DNA of 64,000 bases from Mimachlamys varia. Lineage: Eukaryota > Mollusca > Bivalvia > Pectinida > Pectinidae. The translations under genes and the position numbers were made by a program. This document shows, in pieces, positions 35,831-50,800 of this stretch (position 1 is its first letter; each line of letters begins with the position of its first letter). The stretch spans positions 8,501,625-8,565,624 of the forward strand of contig OX392542.1 of assembly GCA_947623455.1 (NCBI GenBank), read 5' to 3'. The notes below the pieces were generated by a model. The model worked only from the letters and a program-made list of their open reading frames with translations. It was not told where the DNA came from and did not search any database.

Positions 35831-38800
35831 ATGGCGGATATTGAGGAACGCGAAGATATCTTACCTAAAAGTGGGCAGGAAGGTCGATTAAAAACATTTA
35901 AAGGTAAGATTTCGATCTTGAAATACAGGTTTATATAATGTTTATGAGTGGATACTATCATATGTGCCAATGCAGTAATTCTAACAGTGTATACGATAAC
36001 ATGGTGATTTCAAATTTTCGGAGTGTTCCTCTTCTTTATCAAGACACAAACAAAGTAAAAACCCGCAAAGCAATAACTTAGCAATAATGATAGGGATTAC
36101 ATTGATGCATTATGTTGAAAACAATTTACTCGTTTGAAAACGTTAGTGGGAGTGAGATCCTACACTGACTACAAGGTCGTATTGAAGCTTGACATATCCG
36201 TACTATTTTAAAATGATAGCATTACATGTACATATTACCTAAGTAATGTGTATATTTACCTTGATTTACATTGAGGACCTCGTCCATACGCAGATGATGC
36301 CTACTCTTCCGGAACACTTGGTCTCACCTTCTTGTACTTGACTAAGCTCTCCATGTAAATGTTTCCTTTGTTGATATTTACTCCTTGTTTAATTGATATT
36401 GAGTTCGGATTATGATTTTGTTGACGCTTTGGTATTCTTTAATTTTCATAAAACTGTTGATAAGGTAATCGATTCTAAGTTCAGGGTAATTAATGTAGTA
36501 GTTTTTTTTAATTACAATAGCAGTTATGAATATCAAACATGGACAAAGGAAGTGGATGTTTTCACTTTTTGAAATTGTTCATTACAGGCACGTGTGATAG
36601 GTATGATTGGTGTTTTAAATATATACCTGAATTGCATACCGCCTATTTGATTATTTTTACTGTCAGTTGGGGATCTATGTTATAAAATACCTAGTCTACA
36701 AAACCCCTCAAAGTATGCAATGTAACAGTTTTCATACGTTAGTCTTTTGTTATGAAAAATACGTTTTTTGTCCGTGTGGTATAAACAATAGCACTTAAAG
36801 TCGGCATCAGTTACACACTACCACAAAGTTGTCCAATATAGATAAGAGAATACCGAAGTGTTAACAAAATCATAATCCAAACTCAAAATCGATGAAACTA
36901 GGGGCAAAATATGAACAAATGAAAGATTTACATGGAGACTCTTGTAAAAGTACAAGAGAATAAGACCAGGTGTTCCGGAAGAGTAACATTGACAACACCC
37001 GCCATGTAAATCTTCGTTACATCCATGTAAACATCAAGTTCTCAAAATGAGAACCGAGTATACCCACCCAAATATAGACCCATAAAGCATACACAGTAGT
37101 GCCGTCCTTAAAACCTAAAACCAAACCACGTCTTTTTTAATAAGAAAAGTTGATGAGACTCTCTATAACAATGAAATGTACTTCCTTAGTTCAAAGGTAA
37201 CTCGAAAGGTAACTTCCGAATAAGCAATGCTTAATGTTCATATGAAAGAACAGTTACAATCTCCTCCTCTTACAGACAAGTAACGTAGTGAGGAAGCATT
37301 GGTCACTGATTTCTGTTTGTGATTCCAGAGGAGGTTCCATGCTTCTGCTCACAGAGATGGCTTCTGTCGTACACTGGATTCCTGGGGTTTTGTTGTGTAT
37401 ACGCGGTCCGTGTCAATTTCAGTGTGGCCATTGTTTGCATGGTGAAATCGTCGGAGGTACTCACGAATGGGACCAGCCAGGTTAACCAATCAGATGTCGG
37501 AACATGTGTAGCAGAGGCAGCAAACGTTCGGAACGATGAGGTATTTCTTGTTTTATTCTTATTGTCATAATTTCATGTATGGCGGATGCTTTGTGTAATT
37601 GGTTCGTGGTTATTAACTGTTCGAGATCTTTTAAACAGCTAAGACCATTTAAGAAACTGACTCCGTTTGTGCAGTATGATTGTTTATGTATGTCTATGTG
37701 TCACGGAGTCGACGCCGAGGTTATAGTGTTTTCATACTGAAAAGAACCCCCCCCCCCCGAAGATTAAGTGCGGGTATGTATATGTACGATACTAGACATG
37801 ACCAGGATGGGACATTCGCACCGAGAAAGCAACAACACCAATAAACGTACATATTCAGTGTGATTCGAATCACCATTTGTGATTGTACTTTGTCCGGTAT
37901 ATGTCCTGTCATGTACATGTATATGCATAATGATATACGCTGACATCCAAGTGTTCAAAACATCCAATCGATGATTTACAACTGTGATTCTCTTAGGGTA
38001 TCAATCTTCCCAATACTTCGGCATCGAAACATCTTAATAAAGTATGTGAGCTCGAACTCCGGTCAGGTCACGTGTCAAAAACTGTTTTCATTTTTTATTT
38101 GTGTTTTATGTTATAATTATATCTAATGATTTATTATGTATTTGACAATAAGTGCTGCTGATATTAAGGTTGAAATTTGAATATCCTGTCGTATTTTAAC
38201 TGTGTCAACATTAAATGATATATGTTTAAACACATGTACAGTGTGATCCAGATGTTCACATTATCTGTAGGTCGATCTGCAGCTATGACACTACTGTGAC
38301 AGTAAACTCATTCTACTATGTATGTCATGGCGCAGTGGTAACAGACGTGGGTATTGATCCTGAGTTCGGGGCCCGGTCATTGAAAGATGTAAAATCGTCT
38401 TCGTACATCTTTTATGTTTTCATGTTATATTTCTTATGATTATAAACAATAATCAGTGTAGCCTGTCTAAACTTTTCAAAAATTCTTTAAAAAAATTCAC
38501 TAGGCAAAAGGTTTTAGTTGGTCTACACAGGTATCCGTTGTGTAGAAGTATGATATAAGTTCAGAGGGAAATGCCGGAACCAACCGGTAAGGCTGGAATA
38601 GACAGGGTTTTGGATTACATATGGGCCGGTTGAGACAAATGATATTGATTATATACAAGTTTCCTGATGTGAATTACATGTGTCTATACATATTTAAGGA
38701 TTGCACCTCATTTTGACTGCTTATACGCGCTCCATACTGAAAACGAATCTACATTGATATATTGGTAAATTTAGAAGATACGCAGGGAAAAACAATATTT

Positions 38801-41800
38801 TTCTTCTTTTCATTACATGTGAACTTACAATCAACTAATGTTACCAGCATTTTGAATATACGTATTTACGTATAACGGTCGTTATGAACACGCATTGATA
38901 CACTGATCTGGTAGTAACGCGGTCAGATGTCGCAACGGGAAACCGCCTTTGTTTGATTATCATAAAAGAATTTGGAATGTGTATCAAAGGAATAAGAAAT
39001 TTACCAAGATCATTTAGTGTTTAACTAGATGCTATACCTTTCAAGATGTCGAGGTAACCATCTTCGAATAGTTATCGCTCTGAATCTCGAACACGACGCC
39101 ATATTTGAAAAAAAAAAAATAAATCCGCCGAGCCTTTTCACACTGCGTATATGCTATTGTTTACGCAGTCAGAATTTACTAAGCTGAAGAAAGGAGAGTT
39201 GTAAATATATACTTATAATTTACATTGGCGTCTGAATCAATCTTACTTTATTAACAGCATGCAGAGTTTGACTGGGACAAAAGCACCCGATCCACTATGC
39301 TGGCTTCCTTCTTTTACGGATACATCTGTACCCAGTTTATCGGTGGCTGGCTTTCCGACAGATTTGGCGGGAGGCGCGTGCTTGGTTACACCACTCTCGT
39401 TGCCGCCATTTGTACACTCCTGACGCCGGTGTGTGCTCGCAAATCTATACCTCTTGTTTACCTCCTCCGCGTGCTCGTTGGACTCGCCACGGTGAGTTTA
39501 GCAATTGTAAACAATCGTTAGTGTCTTAATCATTTAGGTAGCCCAAAATACTGCATATCTATAGCAGGGATGGATGGCCCCTGGCTTTAAAGAAATGGAA
39601 GTGTCTACAAAACCACAAATAAATCTCAAAACAAATGTGAACAAAGGAATTATTTACACGGCGATGCATGAAAGAAAAATAATAACAATTTGACGAGGTG
39701 TTTCGGAAGAGTATCCGTCTTCTGTTTCATCGATGGCATCCGACCTGCACACTTAGTTCACATCTAAATAAATGTAATGGCCCCAAAGTGAGAATTGAGG
39801 CATCTTTTCAATCACATCAAGTAGACATTTCCATGAGTACTTTCAACATATCTACCTGCCTACCATTCCAGGATACAGAACAGACGTTGCTTTCAGAAGA
39901 TGTGTTGTCCTTGTTTTGATAATGCAGAATGTCCTTTGTTGATTTGGAGTTTACAAAATGTTCCCTTTTAGGGATCATACTAAACGTTTTTAATTTGATT
40001 TTGCCAAGTAATTTTATTTTAATATCAATAGGTTTGGTTTCGTTATTGTCCTTTCTCTCATTTATTTATCATCAATACTTTTTATTGTTGACTAATGGAC
40101 GTTTTTAAGTAAATGTATAATTTGCTAATCGATAATTCGCCTTTTTAAATGTTATATACAGTAAAACCCCACTTACAACGTACTCAAACACGGTTTGCTC
40201 GAGTGCCCCCATTCGACGAACATTTTGTCTGGTCCCGATTGAGTTCGTACATATTCAACCAACATCGGTTTACTCGAACATAATGTATTCCTCGAACTAT
40301 TGATCAGGTCCGCATGAGTTCGAGTAAGTGGGGGTTTACTGAATATGTGTAGGCTAAAAGATTATTGTTACATACGATAAATGGTTAAACATTACAACAA
40401 AAGTCAAACTCAATGTTAATGCTATGTAGATGCTACAGATAAGCAATCAATTCGAGCAATATACTAACCTATTGCGATAAAAATGATAAATGCAACAGTC
40501 GAATACATAATAAGTAGCATATATTGTCCATTGTCTGAGTAAATAAAACTATTTATGGTACATGTTTTCAGGGTGTATCATTTCCCGCCATGCAGTCGAT
40601 TTGGGGTCGATGGGCACCACCGTTGGAGCGCAGCAAGTTGGTATCCGTATCATATCTTGGTAAGCAGAATTCGTGCTCCCGAGGTACCGGGTCGAACGAG
40701 TTCAACACCTTGTTCTGCATTATTTCTTTAATCTATTAACATTAAAAAAAAGACACTTAAAGAGCACTTATCGTAAAAGCTGGCATGGACAACTTAAGAT
40801 ACCGACACTTATTATTTCTTTAAAGGTACTATGTTCGGAAACATTGCCACCTTTGCTTCCTCCGGGATACTGTGTGACTATGGATTTGACAATGGATGGG
40901 GATCGATATTTTACATAACAGGTGAGTCAGGTTCATATTACTTACTCTGGGCGTAAACATAATTTTCAGGGCAAACTATTTATCTTGTTAAGCTTATGAA
41001 ACAGTAATGAGGAAAATTGCGAAAACCGGATTGTTTACATTTTATTTACCGACTGTTCCATTGGATTTCTTACATCATTAAGTAAACAAAATAGAAAAGT
41101 TAATTATTATTTTATAGTACATTTAGGTTTAATGGTTCATATTAACTATTGTGTTCATTATTCTCATAATACGTTTATTAAAACATACAAACGTTAATAC
41201 GTATCAATAAATGTAACAACATGAACTATGCATAAGCTGTGGATGAATCCGAACATGTTTACTTTTGATGGAGTAACACAATTTCATCTAAAGCCAGAAT
41301 AATTTGCACAGCTCTTGCAACATGTTTTGCAGTAAACACCATAGACATGTTTGATCTTGCTCAGGTATAGTCCTTGGATAATAATACTATTATATACATC
41401 ATGTACCATAATTATGTTGTCTGGTAAATGTCATTGTAAACGGTAAAAAATATAGACTTAGTTGTTGATAATATAAATATGCCATTAAGGCTTAAACAAC
41501 TAAATTATAAGTCTGTTGATATTTTTTGTCACGTTGCAGATATTCATTGAATATACCAACACCACATAAGTATGTAATTTGTTAATACCCAAAGGGATTT
41601 GTTATGCACAGTTATGTATGCCAGCATTATTTACAATATGTATATTCTTGTCTACGCTATCTGTTTTACATTTTGACTTGTTTTGTCATTCACGTCATTC
41701 TTTCAACCAGTACTCAACCTTTTCTTGTAAATATTGATTTTGATAATGGCTAATATAGTGCCTAACCCTAGAATGAGGGGAGTAGTGAATGACAAATTAC

Positions 41801-44800
41801 GTTGTGCCTGTGTCTCTAGTGTTTCTCGTGTTCTGCTTTCTGTTAATTTGCATTTTATTTTATTACTGCTATACATAATATTGATATGTGGTGACATTCA
41901 TCCAAACCCAGGTCCGTGTCAATAGGAAAACACTTACATCCATTTTGATCATTTATCTATCTGTCATATTAATATCTGCTCGTTGAGGAACAAAACCGAC
42001 ATTCTTGATGCTGATTTTTCTGACTACGCTATTCTCTGTTTTACTGAAACACATTTGAATAATTCCATTTCTGATCGCGTCATTTCTCTTGACAATTTTG
42101 CTAATATGTTTAGAAAAGATAGGGCTAATAGCAGTGGGTTGGGGTACTTATTTACTCGAAAAATAGCATAGACATTAAACGTAGACTTGATTTAGAGATA
42201 GAGGATCTTGAATTATTATAGCTTGAAGTTACCACTTTTAAAAAAAACCTAAGCTTCTGGGACAGACTTGACAATAATCTTGACACCATTGCTGATCTAC
42301 AAAAAGAGGTTGTCTTGGTGGGAGATATAAATGTTTATATGTTAAATCTTAATCCAAACTCTCATTTTCATCGTCTTTTATTAAGATACGGTTTTCATAA
42401 TACTATTTCAGAACCTACCAGGGTTACTTCTTTATCTTCAACATCACTCGATATCATATTAAATAGTAACGTCAGTTTTGTAACTAACAACACAGTCCAT
42501 CCTCCTACTTGTAGTGATCATTGTCCTGTCAGTGCTGACCTCAATTTCAAGACATTAAAGAAACGTGCGTACAAAAAGACGTTACTTTAATAATTCTTAC
42601 TTTGACGGAGCCAATGATTACCTTAACTCTATCGACTGGGATCTACAATTACAAAGGGTTATTGAAAATTAAGTTTCTTTTCTTTCTGAAAAAGTCTTGA
42701 CTGCTTTAGATAAATTTGATCCTCATAAAACTGTAACTATTAGGGCTAATGACAAAATATGGATGACTAATGACATTAGACTGAAAATAAGACAAAGAAA
42801 TCGTCTGCATTCCAAAGCGAAATCATGTAACAATTCGAAACGAAACTATTTATCTAATCCGTGAGGCGAAAGAAAAATAAATTTCTAAATTACAATCTTC
42901 TCTAGTAGTCAAATCCATACCCCCGGGGAAACGGTGGCGTATAGCTAAATATATAATGAATCTTAAAAATAAAAGCGAATCTGACTCTCCTTTGGTAATT
43001 AATTGCATAAATTTACTTAAAACACGTTCTGTTGATAAAGCTGAACAACTATTTTACATCGATATCTGAAACTGAAAAGACTGCTGATGATTTTACCCAC
43101 TGACTGTCACAGACCAGAACACAACTTCTCGACCTTTGTCATTACAGAACAGGACGTTATTGACCAGTTTTACCATCTCAATACTAATAAACCGGGAGGC
43201 CCTGATTTCATCCCTCCTTAATTTATCAAAGGCATATCTTGATCTCTTATAAAACCGCTTTTGTTATCTTCAATAAATCGATCACCTCTGGTATTCTCCC
43301 TTCTGCATAAAAAATGCCCATGTCACACCTGTTTACAAGTGCAAAGGTTCACGGAGTGACCAATCTCATTACAGGCTAATCTCTGTTACTCCTATCTTTA
43401 GTAAAGTACTTGAAAAATTGTTTTTAAATATATGTTTAATTATCCTTCAAAACATAATATTATTTCCAAGAATCAGTCAGGTTTTCTACCTAAAGATTCA
43501 ACCGTCAATCAAGTATTAGTTATATACGATGCTATTGCAAAACATTTGGATAAAGGTAGAGAAGCTAGAATGATATTCTGTGACATCAGTAAAGCTTTTG
43601 ACAAAGTCTGGCACGATGGTTTGATTTTAAAGTTAAAAAAATATGGATTTTGTGGTACTATTTTACAGTGGTTTTCTTCATATCTTACTGATAGGAGACA
43701 GAGAGTGGTCTTAGATGGGTATAAATCTAACTGGAAATCGTTAAAGGCAGCGGTTCCCAGGGGTCAGTTTTAGGGCCATATCTATTTTTACTCTTTATAA
43801 ATGATATTGGAGATAATTTACTCTCTGATGTTAAGCTCTTCGCTGACGACACGTCCTTATATGTACTGATAGAAGGAAACAGACAGGAAGCCGCTGACAT
43901 TAAATAACGATCTGCGAAACATTTATATTTGGGCAGATGAATAGGGCATCACTTTCAATCCGGATAAAACGCAGGCTCTTCTTTTCTCAAGGCGGGGCGA
44001 CTCTTAGACGTTGCATCCTAATTTATATTACAATAATAAAGCTATAGATAATGTTGATCAGCATCAACATCTTGGTCTTTTCTTCAATAGCAATGCAAAC
44101 TGGTCTACTCATATAAATTATATTTATGATAAAGCATATAAAATACTTCATATACTTAGAATGTTAAAATTTAAGATTGATCGAAAATCCCTTGAGACCA
44201 TATACATTTCATTTATTCGTCCGATCTTAGAATATGTGGATATTGTATGGGCCAACTGTTCTGAGAGAGAGTGCAAGGTCTTAGAGTCTATCCAACTTGA
44301 ATCAGCACGTATTGTTACCGGTTTAAGGCGGGGAACGAGTCATTCAATATTATATAAAGACACTGGATATGATACATTTAACAAAAGAAGACATTTACAT
44401 CAAAATATTACATTTTTATTTTTTTTTTAACAACAATTGCCCATCTCGTATCTCTGATTTAATTATGCCCTATTTTAATAATATTCAACGCTAAATATTT
44501 CGACAAAATAGATTATTTGATGTTCTCTTATCAAGAACACACCTTTATAAGTCTAGTTTTTTCCAAAAACTTATGTCAGAATAGAACAACCCAGTCTGTC
44601 TGTTTCCCACTATGACGTCTCTGAGCCTTGTAAAAAGAATGTTTACATCTGATACGGACGTTCATCCATAATGTAGTAATATTTTTAAACATCAGAGTGT
44701 TAGAAGCTTTAACATAATATTATGCCAATTACGAAGTTTTAAGAGTAATCTTAATTCAGATCTATTTAATTCATATTTAAAAGATAATCCCTCCTGCATA

Positions 44801-47800
44801 TGTGGTTCCCCTTCTGAAGAAAGAGATCACTTTTTTTTGTGCATTGTCCTCTCTATTTATGGTTCTCACACACAAGATTTGTATTTGGATAAATGTATTA
44901 TGGAAATGGTTCAGAGATTCATTAGAGACACTGGACGTTTTTATTAGGTTCTTTAATAGTACTATCAAATAATATTTTCTATAAGAGTAACTATTAAAAC
45001 AATTGATATACTGTGTTATACGCTATTATTTTAGTGTGCCTATATAAGTTAGTTTACAGTATGCATTGTTCAAGAATAATCGAAACTACAAAAATCTCTT
45101 ATTTTCAATATCCTACGAAGAATATGTGATCGTATTTTATGATGTGTATAATCTGTTATCTTTGTAAGGAGAGGGCTAATATTGGCTATGCCTGTTGCCC
45201 AATTCCGATTGTATGAAATGAAAGGGATTTGTTACAAAAAATTAATAATAAAACATTTTATTACATTTTTACCAGTGAAATATCAGAAAATATCAGCTTG
45301 ATTAAACGTATTTCAACACTGCTTATCTCATCACTAGTGATGATATAAGAAATCGTATTTCATCACTAGTGATGATATAAGTTTCGGTCCGATATCATTG
45401 CGCACTATTTTGTGTACTTTTTAATTATTGTATAACAAAATCATGTCAAGTAAGGAAATTAAAAACTTTAAAAAGGTATTTTTGAAATTGGAAGACATCC
45501 TATGGATTTTATTAATATGTTTTTGTATTTCTACCAAATTTGGAATAAAAAATAGATCTTCATCCTGTGACGTATTAATGTTCAATAAGCCATAGGCATT
45601 TCGTCCCGATCAGTTGTAACCGGAAATTTTAAAAATGAAATCAGACTTTTGGGAATTTCGAAAATGAAATAAAAATACAATTTAATGGTTTCCCAATAAA
45701 TATCAAATATATTTCACTCGTATTGCAGATTTTAAATATGTTTTCACTCGTGCTACGCACTCGTGAAAATATAAAAAAATCGGCGATACTCGTGAAATAT
45801 ATTTGATATTTAACGGGAAACCATTGAATAGCCTCTATATATACACAATGTATGTACCATATTGTTTAAGCTATTCACCTTGTGGGGTAACGATTTATAC
45901 ATTTCTGTTTTCCAGGTGGCCTTACATTTCTATGGGTTATCATGTGGTTCTACGTAACGGCTGACTCTCCACAGGAACACAAACGGATTTCAGCTGTGGA
46001 ACGCGAGCACATCGTCTCCAGCATCGAGTATAATACCACTAAGCGGGTAACTACTTGAATAGCTAATTCAATAATTGATAGTAGAAACAATCATAAAGCA
46101 CCGCAGCACAACTAAACAGTTATCCGAACTCAATAGCGATTAAACTAGATACAAGATAAGAACAAAGGAGGTACACTGTATTTACCTACAGATCGTTTTG
46201 AAAAAGAAAAACACTAGTAGCGTATTCCATTCAGCGGAACGTTCCGGTTGTTCCGGGACGAACCGGACGTTCCGCTAAATGGTACAAGACTTTCCGCAGG
46301 AACGAACCGGTTCGTCGGGAACGTCTCATTTGAGGGTACCAAGTTGGATCCAATATGGCGGCAAGTGAAAGGTTTTCGTTTCAGAGGTTCAATAAATTGT
46401 TAAAAGATATAACAGTAACCAGTTAAACAGCATTTCATCAGTAAAATATATCACTATCAACTCCTAGTGGCGTCATAGTGTGTAAAATTTATAAATAAAT
46501 AGGATTACTCGCATTGTTTTGCGGATTTTATGATGGAACCGTTTTGGTTATTTCCGGAAAAGTTGTTTCTTTTTCCTTTTTGATTATTCGATTTTCACCC
46601 CCAGGAACGGAATTCGGCACGTTCTGTTCCATTTAGCAGACCAGTTCCAAGTTGGCACAACCGGAAAGTTCCGCTAAATGGAACACGCTTTATATGTAAG
46701 CGTCTTCTGGTTCACGGCGACACCCGGCGTAAAAATCAACTAAATGTATTTCATACATACAAAGTGACAATTTCATGTTTGAATATTTTCCTAAAAGGAA
46801 AATGTGTGTGATGTTTAATAAAACAATGCTGATATATAGAGAATATTTAACAGTGTCTTAAGTAATACCAAGATATTTCATGAGAGGGGCTAGTGTTTTG
46901 ATACGTTTAATATCAAAATACATGTACTAGCCACACGAGTCGAGTGAAATGTGTTTGATATAACTCAAGACACTGTTAGATATTCTGTTTATACCCTTCT
47001 TATAGCAAAATTTACCTGGGCAGCTTTTGATTTTCTCAAATGTCGTTTGTTAGCAGCGTCGTTATTGGTCAAATCAGAAAAGTGATACTTTTTCACTTTT
47101 AAAAATATCACTTTAATAGAATGAATTTTTGGTATTTCAATAGTAACAATGTAATACGTCATTTTATTGAAATCAACAATAAAAATTCTATATCTATGTT
47201 TTTTTTGTAAAATATATCTATATTCACTGCTTTTTCATGTAATTCTAAAAACTTCTACTGCATTTTGTTTACAGACAGCAAAGGTTCCATGGAAAGATAT
47301 AATAAAATCACGTGCTTTGTGGGCTTGCCTCACTGCGCATGTTTGTAATAATTGGACCAATTACACCCTTCTCACCAGCCTTCCAGCCTTTATGAAGGCA
47401 GTTCTGAAATTCGACATGAAACAAGTAAGTCTATAAATACATTTCAAATAACAATACATTACTCGGTTTAACTGTTGCAAGTATTTCTTCAGAAAGCAAA
47501 TGCCCAAACAAGTTCCCTATCGCGCAAATATATCCACATGTTCATACGGGACAAAAAGCAATAAGGACAATGTAGAAAATGATAGTTATCAAATATTCAA
47601 GCGAACTTCACCCTTATCAAGACAAGGACCCGAACATTTATATATCACAACGTATAGCAAAGATAGTCAGTCACTATAAGATATTAACTCATTAGAGTCA
47701 GTAAATATTGCTGTAATTCCATATCATTTTGGTCAACCTGAAAAAATAATCAATCGGTATTTTGGGACAAAATATAAACTCAAATCAAAATGAATGTAAC

Positions 47801-50800
47801 TATGAACCAATTAAGAACAACTGTATCCAAATAACATTTTCAATGTCTTTACTAAACATATCTTCACACAACATATGTTGAAAGTCCGGTGTTTGAAACG
47901 TATCACATATATCAATGCACATGCATATATAATACATGTACAAAGATCGATTTAATACTCTTGCCTCCATCAAGCATTGCAGTTCTCGTAGAATCCATGA
48001 TTATGTCTACAAGTTCAGCATTGATCTAATGCTATGCTTTTGTTTTCCAAGAATGGCGTGCTATCAGCAGTTCCCTATCTGTGCTCGGCTTTAACAGGGT
48101 TTCTCGCTGGACAAACAGCTGATTTCCTTAGGTCTAGACAAATCCTTTCAACGACGGCAACGAGGCGGTTATACCAGGTATCGGGTAAGTCGCCTGATAG
48201 GTGTTAAGGAACAAGATGCGACAACGCTATGAACAAATTTACATGTTTCCCTAAATGAAAAATGATAATCATCAGGTACAGTTGCATGGTTGATATATTA
48301 TCATCTTGATAAAACTTATATCATCACTGCCTATATCATCACTATACTATACTGTACTATATTTTCGTTCTTCTAGAATCAAATCATATAAAGTAAGGAC
48401 ATTAAACACTTTTATAGTATTTTGGAAATTAATAGAAATCAAATGGATTTTATCAATATGTTTTTGGTATTTTTACTATATTTTGAACCAAAAATATAAC
48501 TTCATCCTTTGGCGTATTAATATTCTACAAGCATTAGGCACTCCGTCCCGATCAGTTGTAACCACAATTTTTAAAAATGAAAACAGACTTTTGGGAATTT
48601 CGAAAATGAAATAATAATATTATACAACATTTATATAGCGCTCTATATAATTTGTAAAATTACTCTAAAGCGCTTCACAACATGTAGATATTAATTTGAT
48701 ACATAAACTGCATAAATAAAGAAGTTATTACAATCGAAGCTAATGTGATAATATAAAAAATGCATATAAATAATAATAAAGGGTATGCTAAAACTCGCGG
48801 TCTAATTCGTTTTCGTCAAAAAAGCACAAGGAAAAAGTTGAAATTTCAAAATGGTAGCCTGCTTAAACATATTTTCATGGTTTTTGTGCTTATTAGAGTA
48901 GTCGATATGAGAGAAAAAGATTCTTTCATTATGTGTGTATGTAGGATAGGGATATTCCACCCTCGGGATCACAAAATGTGGTAAAACCCTCGGCAAGCCT
49001 CGGGTTTCACGACATTTTTTGACCCCTCGGGTGGAATATCCCTATCCTACATACACGCATATGAAAGAGTCTTATAGTCCTCGAATAGTATACATTATTG
49101 CCTCCGAGTCCTCTCCCTGGAATTCGTCTTTATCATTGACATTTAAAATGAACAATTCAATTCAATTTCTGTTTAAAATCTTAAACTTATCGGCGTAACT
49201 AAGTGCGGTTTTAATTTAACTAAAACTCTCATTCGAAGGCGCATCTTGATCTTCCTACATTGTTTGATGTAACACATAACGTTCCTGTGGAGTACAGGAG
49301 GATTTTATAGATGTACTTTGTTTGTAGCACAGTTATCTCAAGCGTTGTCCTTAGCAACGGGTACAAGAGTTCAATATATCATATCACCATTGCATGATAA
49401 GATGACATTTAGTGGTTGTTAGATTGAAAAGCATGGATTTAAAACTAATTTGTTATGAGATAATCCATTGCGAGGATGTTAAAACTATACTAAACAACAC
49501 AAAAATTGATAGAACAAAAGCGAGTTATAATATCTATGATACCATCTTACGAGGTTGTCGTATCGTTACTAGGATGACAACACATGGTTTTGTATGTTTT
49601 AAGCAAGCAGATAGATGACAATCTGGTTAAATAGTACATATATGTCAATTTACACAAATGTATCGTATCAACTTATGTTCTTTCTCTTGATTATAAAACT
49701 GATAAAATCACATTTACTGTAAACGCCAATATTTGCGCGCGTGGAATTGTTTGCATAGTTAGGTTTTGACATTTTCACGCTATCAGGTATGCTGTTTTGT
49801 ACTGTGTACCAATTAAACTATTATACAATGTAGATATTGAGATGAAAATGTTTGCGCGTGTATACATTCGTAGATATTCAATAAAACAATAAGCGGATAT
49901 TTTCACATCGCGAACAATTCAAAGTTTACATTTTACAGTATAAGGATATCACTTGACATGTATATTCATGTATTACAGTATGTTCTTATATTTCATTAAT
50001 TTCATTAAATTGATGTACATCTGTAATTAACCCATTATTATTCTTAGGAAATCAATATATGAATTTCAAGTCTTTATTTTTTTTACATCTTTATAGAAAT
50101 AAATACTGACTCAAAAATACTACATGTCACGCGTGTAAGAGCGTTACTTTGTACAGAGTAAGTGGAAATAATAGTATCTCGTTCATCTTGTTGTAAATAA
50201 ATAATAAAATCATATTTTGAATTGAAATGACAATCGTTATTACACGATTAGTTCTGTTTACTTTATGGACAAAGCAAATGTGAAACTAAACTACATACAA
50301 TGAGCCGAACAAGATAAAACATTTAGATGATTGCATCTTCATGTGACCAAAAAATATTGCCTGGATGTCCGTTATCTTACATGATAATTAGTCGTTTGTA
50401 AATTTGTAATGGAAGACTGGAACAGGCAACTAGAAGTTATCTAAGTAGTTTATCACCAGGCTCAGGTACAATGTATAACAACTTTGTAAGCTACTCAATA
50501 TGGAATGTCAGTAGTTGAAAACATATTGTTATATGGCAATAAGCTTGATAGTAGTAAAGTAAACCCCCAGTAAGATAAAGCCTAAGGAGACATTATATTG
50601 TATTGTTATGTAATTTATTTCTCATTTCCTTATTACAGCGTTTGTTGGAGCAGGCGTGTTCTCCGTGGCTACTGGTTTCGCTACGTGTGAGAAGCGAGAC
50701 ATGGCTGTGAGTTTTCTATCCATCGCCGTCATGTTTACCGGTTTATGCAGGGCTGGATACGTGGTGAACCATGTTGACTTCGCACCGAAGTAAGTCATAA

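Noticed and set aside
42315..44430. Separate host genes inside SLC17 intron 5
   Set aside because: These frames are the endonuclease and RT parts of one LINE bounded by a 14-bp target duplication.
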